From RUG14871 sp045539425 (lineage in GTDB: Bacteria; Bacillota_I; Bacilli_A; Erysipelotrichales; Erysipelotrichaceae): 64,000 nt of DNA. The stretch spans positions 1-64,000 of the forward strand of contig JAZQFH010000031.1 of assembly GCA_045539425.1 (NCBI GenBank), written 5' to 3'. Numbering within the stretch: position 1 is the stretch's first letter; each line of letters begins with the position of its first letter. Made by a program: the position numbers and the translations under genes. Shown one piece after another: positions 1-6,183 of this stretch. The notes beneath the pieces were generated by a model. The model was given only the letters and a program-made list of their open reading frames with translations. It did not search any database and was not told the DNA's origin.

Positions 1-107
1 TTTCGAAAGTTGACGAAGCTGAGCTTGAATATAACTTGGCTTTGATGAATAACAGACCAAGAAAATGTATTAACTATTCATCACCATTGGAAGTACTTCA
101 TTCTTAA
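1..107 (+). mobile_element. IS30-family transposase, 3' end only
   Basis: Reading from base 3, the frame is open to a TAA at 105-107 and encodes about 34 residues that include NNRPRKCINYSSPLEVL. This matches the usual C-terminus of IS30-type DDE transposases (an NxRPRK...P.E pattern). The rest of the gene lies before the window. Just after the stop, 111-145 holds TGTTGCGCTTGATTTGACAA, which resembles sequence I associate with IS30 element ends. I cannot define the terminal repeat or the target duplication because the other end is missing. Whether the copy is intact upstream is unknown. Confidence 0.75.
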
Positions 108-142
108 CATGGTGTTGCGCTTGATTTGACAAATTATCCATT

Positions 143-204
143 AAAAAAAGGGCTGTTAACCTTTAACTCCCGAATCATTTTAATTCGAGGTTTTTAAACA
201 GCCC
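143..204 (-). terminator. Intrinsic terminator for the abasic-site protein unit
   Basis: On the minus strand, GGGCTGTT (204-197) pairs with AACAGCCC (157-150), with an inner CGAAT/ATTCG stem (187-183 and 175-171), followed by a run of seven T (149-143). It lies just beyond the minus-strand gene ending at 227 and separates it from the IS30 remnant. Confidence 0.7.
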
Positions 205-226
205 CTTACTTTATATTCAGGAATAT

Positions 227-730
227 TCAGGAGTGACGCGAGAGAAATTCGATCGCCTGCTCTTTGTTCATCACGATGGGCATGCGGTTGTGAATCGTTT
301 TCAGCCTTTCTGAGGCGTCTTTGGTGATAATGCAATAATGATTCGTTCCGTCGATATTCCGGTAAATGGCGCCCAGATAAAGCGCTTCCTGCGCGCTGGA
401 GGAGATATAGTGCTTCTTGCGGTTCTGATCCCACTCGTAAAAGCCGCTGACAGGGATCACGCACCTTCTATGGCGGAAATCCTCACCGTAGAAGTAGTTG
501 GTCAGATTCTCCGCACGGGCGTTGATGACAAGCTTTTCCTTAAACGGGTATCCCCAGACCATTAACTGCGGCAAAAGCTTTCCCTCACTCAGCGTCAAAG
601 CGATTCCGAGATTGCTGGGAAAGATCTCGCCGACAGGGAAGTCGGGGTTATGATAGCGCACGCGCACCTCTTCAATGATCTTTAGGATCTCCCGGTTTTT
701 ATTATCGAATAACTGATATCTTCCGCACAT
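227..730 (-). CDS. yedK: SOS response-associated peptidase (HMCES/YedK, SRAP family)
   Basis: This protein (167 aa) is the bacterial relative of HMCES, which crosslinks to abasic sites in single-stranded DNA through its Cys2. I chose the ATG at 728-730 rather than in-frame codons further upstream because the family needs Met-Cys-Gly-Arg at the very N-terminus so that Cys2 becomes residue 1. Also visible are NARAEN, the active-site region GFYEWD with its Glu, and TIHNRMPIVM with the conserved His. The start lies one base after the stop of the small gene at 732-968, so the two are translationally coupled, and both are read from the promoter at 994-1022. That promoter carries the palindrome also found at recA, which fits DNA-damage control. 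Confidence 0.92.
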   Translation of the reverse strand: MCGRYQLFDNKNREILKIIEEVRVRYHNPDFPVGEIFPSNLGIALTLSEGKLLPQLMVWGYPFKEKLVINARAENLTNYFYGEDFRHRRCVIPVSGFYEWDQNRKKHYISSSAQEALYLGAIYRNIDGTNHYCIITKDASERLKTIHNRMPIVMNKEQAIEFLSRHS

Positions 731-731
731 G

Positions 732-968
732 TTACGACCTGCTTTCCACATACCATTTCTGGTCTTCATAATAGAGCACCCGGCGGCAGCCGTGAATCAT
801 ACAGGTATATTGTAACCGATTCTGCGCCCTGGATGCATCCGAAGGATAGCGGATGTTGAGAACCCGGTCGATGGCGTACTTCCTCTTGTCATCCCATACG
901 ACAAACAGAGGTTTTAGCGTTCCCGTCTTGTACTGGATGCTGATGACATCGATGTAGGTTTTTCTCAC
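732..968 (-). CDS. Small conserved protein of the SOS-like unit, function unknown
   Basis: The 78-residue product begins VRKTYIDVISIQYK and has no recognisable catalytic motif; it is rich in aromatic and basic residues (FVVWDDKRKYAI, VLYYEDQKWYV). I recall similar short proteins beside Y-family polymerase or SOS genes in Firmicutes (DUF6504-like), but I cannot confirm the family. The start is uncertain. GTG at 966-968 has GGAAGG about ten bases upstream, whereas GTG at 975-977 lies only two bases after that sequence. An ATG at 1047-1049 would start upstream of the predicted promoter and is unlikely. It is the first gene of the unit with the abasic-site protein and diverges from the LexA-like gene. 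Confidence 0.65.
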   Translation of the reverse strand: MRKTYIDVISIQYKTGTLKPLFVVWDDKRKYAIDRVLNIRYPSDASRAQNRLQYTCMIHGCRRVLYYEDQKWYVESRS

Positions 969-993
969 GCTGCCCACTTCCTTCCGCAACTTG

Positions 994-1022
994 ATTATAC
1001 TTGAAAATAATTCAATTCTCAA
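994..1022 (-). promoter_or_regulatory. Promoter of the small gene/yedK unit
   Basis: On the minus strand, TTGAGA (1022-1017) and TATAAT (999-994) are separated by exactly 17 bases. The predicted start of transcription is near 987. The palindrome at 1001-1015 fills most of the spacer. Confidence 0.8.
1001..1015. promoter_or_regulatory. Operator candidate TTGAA-N5-TTCAA (possible SOS box)
   Basis: This is a perfect inverted repeat, TTGAA AATAA TTCAA, between the -35 and -10 of the minus-strand promoter. The same 5-5-5 pattern occurs in the recA promoter at 29200-29214. The LexA-like repressor gene starts 90 bases away on the other strand, making it the obvious binding partner; that assignment is inference. 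Confidence 0.65.
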
Positions 1023-1029
1023 CCGTAAC

Positions 1030-1044
1030 TTGAACAATTTTAAA
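1030..1044. promoter_or_regulatory. Second, imperfect operator candidate
   Basis: TTGAA CAATT TTAAA fits the same 5-5-5 pattern with one mismatch in the right half. It lies between the two divergent promoters, 29 bases from the perfect copy, and could serve autorepression of the LexA-like gene. Confidence 0.45.
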
Positions 1045-1052
1045 GTCATTCG

Positions 1053-1082
1053 TTGAAATGCGCTTTTCCGTTATGTTAAGAT
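1053..1082 (+). promoter_or_regulatory. Probable promoter of the LexA-like repressor
   Basis: TTGAAA (1053-1058) and TAAGAT (1077-1082) are 18 bases apart and lie 20 bases before the chosen ATG at 1103. A further single TTGAA half-site coincides with the -35. Confidence 0.5.
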
Positions 1083-1102
1083 TAATCTGGAGGTGTGGAT
1101 CC

Positions 1103-1705
1103 ATGCTGTTTAATAAGAATCAGAGATATTTACGTCGCAAGATGAAGATCGGACAGGAAGAACTGGCTGAGATGCTGGGCTATAAATCGTTTACCACGAT
1201 TCAGAAATGGGAGGACGGAACGAGCATTCCGCCATACCGCGTACTGGAGAAGCTCTCTGAGATCTATCAGGTGGAAGTGGAAGATTTGATGAGTAAGGAC
1301 CTCAGCACTTCCCTGCGGCAGATCCCGGTATTGGGAACGGTCCGCGGCGGCGAGCCAATCTATGCCGAGCAGTCCATTAAGGAATATGAGCCTCTGAGCG
1401 AGATCACGGGGGATCCGGAAGAGTACTTCTGTCTGGATGTCGTCGGGGATTCCATGAAAAACGCCCGCATCCTTCCGGGAGACCGCCTCTTTGTGCATAA
1501 GCAGGATACGGTAGAAAACCGTGAGATCGGTGTCGTTCTGATCGGGGAGGAAGCCACGGTCAAGCGCGTCCTCTTTGACGGCAACCGTCTGATCCTTATG
1601 CCGGAGAACGAAGCCTATGAGCCGATCATTCTCACCGAAGAGGATCAGGAAGAAAAAGGGGTTAAGATTTTAGGAAAAGTCATTTATAATAAGATACGTT
1701 ATTAG
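1103..1705 (+). CDS. LexA-like repressor: XRE helix-turn-helix plus S24 autoprotease
   Basis: Residues 5-65 form an XRE-type helix-turn-helix (LAEMLGYKSFTTIQKWEDG). Residues 74-200 form a LexA-like S24 domain with the Ser-Lys dyad S117 (VGDSM) and K154 (TVKRV). This matches the HdiR class of SOS repressors rather than classical LexA with a winged helix. The expected Ala-Gly self-cleavage site reads VRGGEP (residues 80-85), so the scissile pair would be Gly82-Gly83. The ATG at 1103 follows GGAGG at 1089-1093; a longer in-frame start at 1058 has no such signal and would begin inside the promoter. The gene diverges from the small gene/yedK unit. A prophage-type repressor is the alternative, but no phage genes are nearby. 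Confidence 0.85.
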   Translation: MLFNKNQRYLRRKMKIGQEELAEMLGYKSFTTIQKWEDGTSIPPYRVLEKLSEIYQVEVEDLMSKDLSTSLRQIPVLGTVRGGEPIYAEQSIKEYEPLSEITGDPEEYFCLDVVGDSMKNARILPGDRLFVHKQDTVENREIGVVLIGEEATVKRVLFDGNRLILMPENEAYEPIILTEEDQEEKGVKILGKVIYNKIRY

Positions 1706-1707
1706 TT

Positions 1708-2232
1708 ATGTTGGAACTGTTTGTACCGGATTTGTTTATTGAAAACTATAAGGCACTGAAGATTTCGGAGCTGGAAGAAAAGGGGATCAGGCTGCTTGTC
1801 ATCGATATTGACAATACGCTGGTTCCTTTTGACGTTGCCACACCGGACGCGGAGGCGGCTGCTTTTCTGAAAGAGCTGCAGCATAGCAAGGTGCAGCCGG
1901 TCATCGTCTCCAACAATCACGAGCCGCGCGTGCGGAAATTTCTGGAGGGAACCGGGGTTCCGTACTATTACGAAAGCAAGAAGCCGTTGAAGCTGACCTA
2001 TCAGAAACTGCTCAGGGATTTTAAATTACATCCGGAACAGATTGCCACGATCGGGGATCAGCTCATGACGGATGTCTTCGGCGCCAACCGCTGTCACTTC
2101 TATACGATACTGACGCGGCCGCTGGTGAAGCGGGATATCTTCTCCACCAAAATCAATCGGGTGCTGGAGAGGGGAATGTTCTTTATTTTGAAAAAGAAAG
2201 GTTTATTTGACAGGGATCGCTATGAAATGTAA
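1708..2232 (+). CDS. yqeG: YqeG-family HAD phosphatase
   Basis: A 174-residue HAD-superfamily protein (subfamily IIIA). Motif I is DIDNTLVPFD near residues 33-42, with both nucleophile-region Asp residues, and motif IV is GDQLMTDVFGANR. The family is related to mitochondrial phosphatidylglycerophosphatase Gep4, but the substrate in Firmicutes is unsettled. The start is only two bases after the repressor stop and has little Shine-Dalgarno signal, suggesting coupling to the upstream gene. It heads the conserved yqeG-yqeH-yhbY-yqeK-rsfS-yqeM series and its end overlaps the yqeH start. Confidence 0.9.
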   Translation: MLELFVPDLFIENYKALKISELEEKGIRLLVIDIDNTLVPFDVATPDAEAAAFLKELQHSKVQPVIVSNNHEPRVRKFLEGTGVPYYYESKKPLKLTYQKLLRDFKLHPEQIATIGDQLMTDVFGANRCHFYTILTRPLVKRDIFSTKINRVLERGMFFILKKKGLFDRDRYEM

Positions 2233-3271
2233 AGGATGCGGAGTAGAGCTGCAGTATACAGACCCGAAGAAAATCGGATACTCACCGAAAGAGGGGGCAG
2301 AGTACTGCCAGCGATGTTATCAGCTGACCCATTACGGCAAGCTTTCCTATTCCTATAAGGAAGATGTGAAATCGGGAAGTCTCTTTCAGAAGATCGCGTC
2401 TCTGAATGCGCTGATCGTATGGATCGTGGATCTTTACGATCTGGAAAGCTGCTTCCGTCAGGATATCACGGAATTCTTTGAAGGCAGGGATGTTCTGATG
2501 GTCTGCACCAAGCGGGACCTGTTGCCGGAGAGCGTCGGGCAGGAAAAACTGTCCCGTTATCTGCTTTCCCGCTTAAAGGAAAAGAAAGTGAGCGTCCGGG
2601 GCATCGTCGTTATCGGCGAGCACGGTCTGGACGGAAAGGAAGAAGTCCTCTATGCCATCGACATGTTGCGGGGTGAGAGAGACGTGGTGCTGGTCGGGAC
2701 GACCAATGCCGGCAAGAGCACGATATTAAAGAATGTCTTCGGAATGGAGGATGTCACCATCTCCCGCTATCCGGGAACGACCATGGATCTGATTGAGATG
2801 CCCTATGAGGATTACCGCCTCTATGACACGCCGGGCTTCAACCAGGAAAACAGCGTGCAGATCTTAATGAAGGATGAGGACATGAAATACGTCATCCCGA
2901 AAAAGAAGGTCAAACCGCTGACGTATCAGCTGCGGGAGGATCAGTCTTTGGCCATCGGCGGAATCGTCCGGGTGGACATTATCGGTGGCACAAGCAGCAG
3001 CGTGACCTGCTACTTTGCGGAAGGGCTGAGCGTGCACCGCGGCAAGATCAGCGATGCCGATCGGCTCTGGAAGGAACATTTCAATGAAATGCTCGCTCCG
3101 ACAATTGAAGGAAGTTACTTTAAAAAGAAAACGGAATATAAGAAACGTTATGAAAAAACGGATCTGGTCATCGTCGGCCTCGGCTGGCTGTGTATCAGCG
3201 GGGATTACCGGAAGGTGGAAATCTCCGGAAGTGACCGGGTCGAAATTGTCATTAGAAAGGCGATGATTTAA
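2222..3271 (+). CDS. yqeH: Ribosome biogenesis GTPase YqeH
   Basis: A 349-residue circularly permuted GTPase needed for 30S subunit assembly. The N-terminus carries a zinc finger (CKGCG near residues 3-7, CQRC near 29-32). The GTPase motifs come in permuted order: G4 TKRD, then G1 GTTNAGKST, then G3 DTPG, which identifies this family. I place the start at the ATG of MKCKGCG at 2222, inside the end of yqeG; an in-frame ATG 15 bases earlier lacks a better ribosome site. The next gene begins directly after its stop. Confidence 0.95.
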   Translation: MKCKGCGVELQYTDPKKIGYSPKEGAEYCQRCYQLTHYGKLSYSYKEDVKSGSLFQKIASLNALIVWIVDLYDLESCFRQDITEFFEGRDVLMVCTKRDLLPESVGQEKLSRYLLSRLKEKKVSVRGIVVIGEHGLDGKEEVLYAIDMLRGERDVVLVGTTNAGKSTILKNVFGMEDVTISRYPGTTMDLIEMPYEDYRLYDTPGFNQENSVQILMKDEDMKYVIPKKKVKPLTYQLREDQSLAIGGIVRVDIIGGTSSSVTCYFAEGLSVHRGKISDADRLWKEHFNEMLAPTIEGSYFKKKTEYKKRYEKTDLVIVGLGWLCISGDYRKVEISGSDRVEIVIRKAMI

Positions 3272-3562
3272 ATGTTGACAGGAAAACAGAAAAGCTACCT
3301 GCGTGGTTTGATGAATACGGAAAAAGCGGTCTTTCAGATCGGCAAGGACGGGATCAGCGAAAACCTTCTGATCAGCGTCAGCGATTATCTGGAAGCGCAT
3401 GAGATCTGCAAGTTCTCCTTACTGAAGAGCTGCGAAGAGGATCTGCGCGAGATCGCATTTGATCTGGCAGCGGGAACCAACAGTGAGATCGTCCAGCTGA
3501 TCGGCCGGACGGGAATCCTTTACAGAGCCAGCAAAGAGAAGAAGATCCATCTTCCGAAATAA
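3272..3562 (+). CDS. yhbY: YhbY-family CRM-domain RNA-binding protein
   Basis: This 96-residue protein is a single CRM domain: LTGKQKSYLRGL at the N-terminus and the loop IGKDGISENL are typical. Family members bind pre-50S ribosomal particles. The ATG directly follows the yqeH stop, with AAGG 11 bases upstream. It corresponds to yqeI of Bacillus subtilis, where the order is yqeH, aroE, yqeI, nadD, yqeK; here aroE lies in the separate aro operon at 51.8 kb. Confidence 0.93.
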   Translation: MLTGKQKSYLRGLMNTEKAVFQIGKDGISENLLISVSDYLEAHEICKFSLLKSCEEDLREIAFDLAAGTNSEIVQLIGRTGILYRASKEKKIHLPK

Positions 3563-3563
3563 C

Positions 3564-4352
3564 ATGAAGGCGTTTGTAAAAGGGCTGTTTGATCCGTTTA
3601 CCCTGACGGATCTCTACGTGCTGAAGGAATACCTGTATCAGGGATATGAGTCGATCGGCGTTGTCCTTTTGGAAGGGGAACGCTATAAGGAGCGGGAGGA
3701 AATCGCCCGTCTGATCATCGATACCCCGCAAATTGTGTTACAAAAAAGCGGACAGGGTGAGGAAATCCGTAACGAAAGGCTTTCCTGCGGCATTACGCGG
3801 AAAGATTTCCTGCAGCTGAATCCGGCTGCGGTTTCCTACTGTCTGAAACATATGCTCTATGTGGAAGAGCTCGCAAAGCGGACGCTGAGCGACTACCGCT
3901 TCCATCATGTGAAGTGCGTGGCCGAACTTGCCTCTGACCTTGCGGAACATTACGGTCTGCCGCGCTATATGGGATATGCGGCAGGATATCTGCACGATAT
4001 CACAAAAGAGTGGGAGAAGGAGTATCACAGAGAATACATCCGCCGCTACGCTTTTAGCCACCTGCAGGAGAATCCGAAGAAATATCATCAGTATTCCGCA
4101 GCCGTTTTTTTGCGGGATGCCCTGCATGTTTCGGAAGAAGACATCATTGATGCCGTAGGCAATCATGTCAACGGCACAAGCGACCGCCTTCTTGCCAGGA
4201 TCATCTTCTGTTCCGATAAAATTGATGATTCCCGCGGCTTTGACAATACCTCCATCAAAGCGCTCTGCTTTGAGAATCTGGATCAGGCGTATGAACAGAT
4301 CCATCAGAGACAGCTGGAACATCTTCACAAGAAAGGGATATGGAATGAGTGA
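3564..4352 (+). CDS. yqeK: YqeK-type HD phosphohydrolase with a NadD remnant at the N-terminus
   Basis: Residues 110-262 are a YqeK HD domain (HHVKC near 114-118, the metal pair H144-D145 in YLHDITKEW, and a later ICSDKIDDSRGF). YqeK enzymes split diadenosine tetraphosphate (Ap4A) symmetrically to ADP. Residues 1-100 look like a collapsed nicotinate-mononucleotide adenylyltransferase. GLFDPF replaces the normal GGxFDPPHxGH start, so the catalytic HxGH is missing, and LNPAAVSYCLKHMLY matches the usual NadD C-terminus, while most of the middle is gone. It occupies the position where nadD and yqeK are normally separate genes. The N-terminal part should be inactive as an adenylyltransferase. Confidence 0.85.
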   Translation: MKAFVKGLFDPFTLTDLYVLKEYLYQGYESIGVVLLEGERYKEREEIARLIIDTPQIVLQKSGQGEEIRNERLSCGITRKDFLQLNPAAVSYCLKHMLYVEELAKRTLSDYRFHHVKCVAELASDLAEHYGLPRYMGYAAGYLHDITKEWEKEYHREYIRRYAFSHLQENPKKYHQYSAAVFLRDALHVSEEDIIDAVGNHVNGTSDRLLARIIFCSDKIDDSRGFDNTSIKALCFENLDQAYEQIHQRQLEHLHKKGIWNE

Positions 4353-4689
4353 TTTACTGAAAACTGCCGTGAAAGCGCTCGATGAGAAAAAGGCAGAGCA
4401 CATCACGGTGATGGATTTCCGCAGTGTTTCCCCGCTGGCAGATTACTTTGTCATCTGCGACGCGGATAACCAGCGGAAGCTGAATGCCATCAGCGAAAAT
4501 GTCGTGGACCGTCTGGAAGAGGCCGGGTTCACGATCAAAAGCTTTGAAGGAGACGAGGAGTCCCACTGGGTTCTGATCGACGCCTATGATGTCGTCGTTC
4601 ATGTTTTCCTCAGGGAAGACAGGGTATTCTACGGCCTGGAAAAGCTGTGGATGGACGTACCGAGGGTCGCAGTCGATGAGTTCCTATAA
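4345..4689 (+). CDS. rsfS: Ribosome silencing factor RsfS
   Basis: A 114-residue protein of the RsfS/Iojap/YqeL family, which binds ribosomal protein L14 and blocks subunit joining in poor growth conditions. The hallmark stretch LADYFVICDADN and the C-terminal half GDEESHWVLIDAYDVVVHVF are present. The ATG at 4345 overlaps the end of yqeK by 8 bases and follows AAAGGG at seven bases. The gene position after yqeK is conserved across Firmicutes. Confidence 0.95.
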   Translation: MSDLLKTAVKALDEKKAEHITVMDFRSVSPLADYFVICDADNQRKLNAISENVVDRLEEAGFTIKSFEGDEESHWVLIDAYDVVVHVFLREDRVFYGLEKLWMDVPRVAVDEFL

Positions 4690-5386
4690 GATACTCGCAA
4701 AATACTATGACGAGCTGATCATTGATCCGGAAGGAGTCTTGCAGTGGGCGGACTTCACGGAGCGCTTTCTCAATAAAGAGGGGAGTGTGCTGGAACTTGC
4801 CAGCGGCAGCGGCGCCATCTCTGAAGAGCTCTTAAAGCGCGGATATTCCCTGACGCTGAGTGATCTTTCGGAAGAGATGCTTTTGCGTGCAAAGGAGAAG
4901 TTTGGAAACTCACAGAAGATCGTCGTGGCGGATATGCGCGATTTCAGCGTGGAAGAGCCTTATGACGGGATCCTCTGCTATAACGATTCTCTGAACTATC
5001 TGACGGAAGAGGACGAAGTCAGAAACTGCTTCCGTTCAGTATATAAAGCCTTAAAGGATGACGGTGTCTTTCTCTTTGATGTCCATACGCCGGAAAGGCT
5101 TACGGAATTCGAAGAGGAATACATTGAAGAAGGGGAAGTGCTGGATGCCGAATATCAGTGGAGCATCCTTGCGGAAGAGGACTACATCACGCATCATCTG
5201 ACCTTCTGGGTAAACGGTGAGACTTTTATGGAGGAGCACGTCCAGAGAGTCTATCCGAAAGAGTTGTTGAAACAGTGGCTGAAAGAAGCCGGATTTGAGA
5301 CGGAAGTCTATACGGACTTTACGAAAAACGAGTGGGCAAAAGGCGAGAAGTACTATTTTGTCTGCCGTAAGAAAGCGGGGAAATAA
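4676..5386 (+). CDS. yqeM: YqeM-type class I SAM-dependent methyltransferase
   Basis: A 236-residue Rossmann-fold methyltransferase. Motif I is VLELASGSGAIS near residues 37-48, followed by an acidic strand (LTLSDLS), VADMRDF and ILCYNDSLNYL. The substrate is unknown. It begins inside the end of rsfS (14-base overlap), as in the Bacillus yqeL-yqeM pair, which supports a link to ribosome or tRNA metabolism. The start was chosen at MSSYKIL because earlier in-frame ATGs lie deep within rsfS. Confidence 0.88.
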   Translation: MSSYKILAKYYDELIIDPEGVLQWADFTERFLNKEGSVLELASGSGAISEELLKRGYSLTLSDLSEEMLLRAKEKFGNSQKIVVADMRDFSVEEPYDGILCYNDSLNYLTEEDEVRNCFRSVYKALKDDGVFLFDVHTPERLTEFEEEYIEEGEVLDAEYQWSILAEEDYITHHLTFWVNGETFMEEHVQRVYPKELLKQWLKEAGFETEVYTDFTKNEWAKGEKYYFVCRKKAGK

Positions 5387-5387
5387 C

Positions 5388-6050
5388 ATGCTGGGAATCG
5401 TATGCGCCATGGAAAAGGAAATCGTGCATGTTCTGAACCGCTGCACGGATATCACAACGGAAGAGCTGCACGGCATAAAGGTGCATAAGGGAAAACTGGG
5501 CAATACGGAAGTTGCTTTGATTCAAAGCGGCGTCGGTAAGGTTGCTTCTGCCATTGCGACCGCCGTTCTCTGCGAACAGTTCCCGCTCAAAGCCGTAATC
5601 AATGTCGGCATTGCCGGCGCACTGTCGCCGTCACTGTCCGCGTTTGACTGCGTGCTGCCCGACAAGCTGGATCAGTGGGATTTTGATACGACGGTTTTCG
5701 GAGATCCGCGCGGATTCGACTTAAGTGAAAGAACCTGTTATGCAGATGAGAATTTACTTAAACTTATGCAGTCTGTACTGAAAAATGCTATAGTTGCACC
5801 GCTTGTGAGCGGGGATCAGTTTGTCAGTACAAGCGAACAGAAGGCAATCATTCACCGTTATTTCCCGGAAGCGGTTGCCTGTGATATGGAAGGTGCGGCC
5901 ATTGCGGCTGCAGCAGCTATCCATCACGTTCCGTTTGCGGCACTGCGTACCATTTCCGACAGCGGGAATGAAATGGATTATAACGAATTCTGCAGGATTG
6001 CAGCCGAGAAAGCTGCCGAATGCATTGCCAGAGTCGCTGAACAGATGTAA
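5388..6050 (+). CDS. mtnN: 5'-methylthioadenosine/S-adenosylhomocysteine nucleosidase
   Basis: A 220-residue enzyme that removes adenine from methylthioadenosine, S-adenosylhomocysteine and 5'-deoxyadenosine. It starts MLGIVCAMEKEI, typical of Pfs/MtnN, and has SGVGKVASA, NVGIAGAL, the ribose-binding CDMEGAA and the catalytic Asp in ISDSGN. It starts one base after the methyltransferase stop, so the pair may act in series: the methyltransferase makes S-adenosylhomocysteine and this enzyme clears it. An intrinsic terminator follows directly and ends the operon. Confidence 0.95.
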   Translation: MLGIVCAMEKEIVHVLNRCTDITTEELHGIKVHKGKLGNTEVALIQSGVGKVASAIATAVLCEQFPLKAVINVGIAGALSPSLSAFDCVLPDKLDQWDFDTTVFGDPRGFDLSERTCYADENLLKLMQSVLKNAIVAPLVSGDQFVSTSEQKAIIHRYFPEAVACDMEGAAIAAAAAIHHVPFAALRTISDSGNEMDYNEFCRIAAEKAAECIARVAEQM

Positions 6051-6071
6051 AAAGCCGGAAGCGGTTTTTTT
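6049..6071 (+). terminator. Intrinsic terminator after mtnN
   Basis: AAAAAG-CCG, a GAAG loop, CGG and seven T form a short stem extended by A-T pairs. It begins within the mtnN stop codon and ends the operon that runs from 1.7 kb. Confidence 0.7.
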
Positions 6072-6183
6072 CTTTCGAAAGGACATGATTTCTTGAAGAT
6101 TCAGAAATATGTCTCAAAAAATACGGAAAACAAGTGTAAAATAGAATCAGGGAAGTACCTTTATAGTGCAAGGAGAGTAGTTT

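Noticed and set aside
1053..1057. A third copy of the SOS-like half-site TTGAA
   Set aside because: No TTCAA or one-mismatch partner occurs five bases further on; it coincides with the -35 of the repressor promoter, so chance is a sufficient explanation.
1058..1102. A longer start for the LexA-like repressor
   Set aside because: This start lies within the predicted promoter, lacks a ribosome site, and the extra 15 residues (MRFSVMLRLIWRCGS) do not fit the family.
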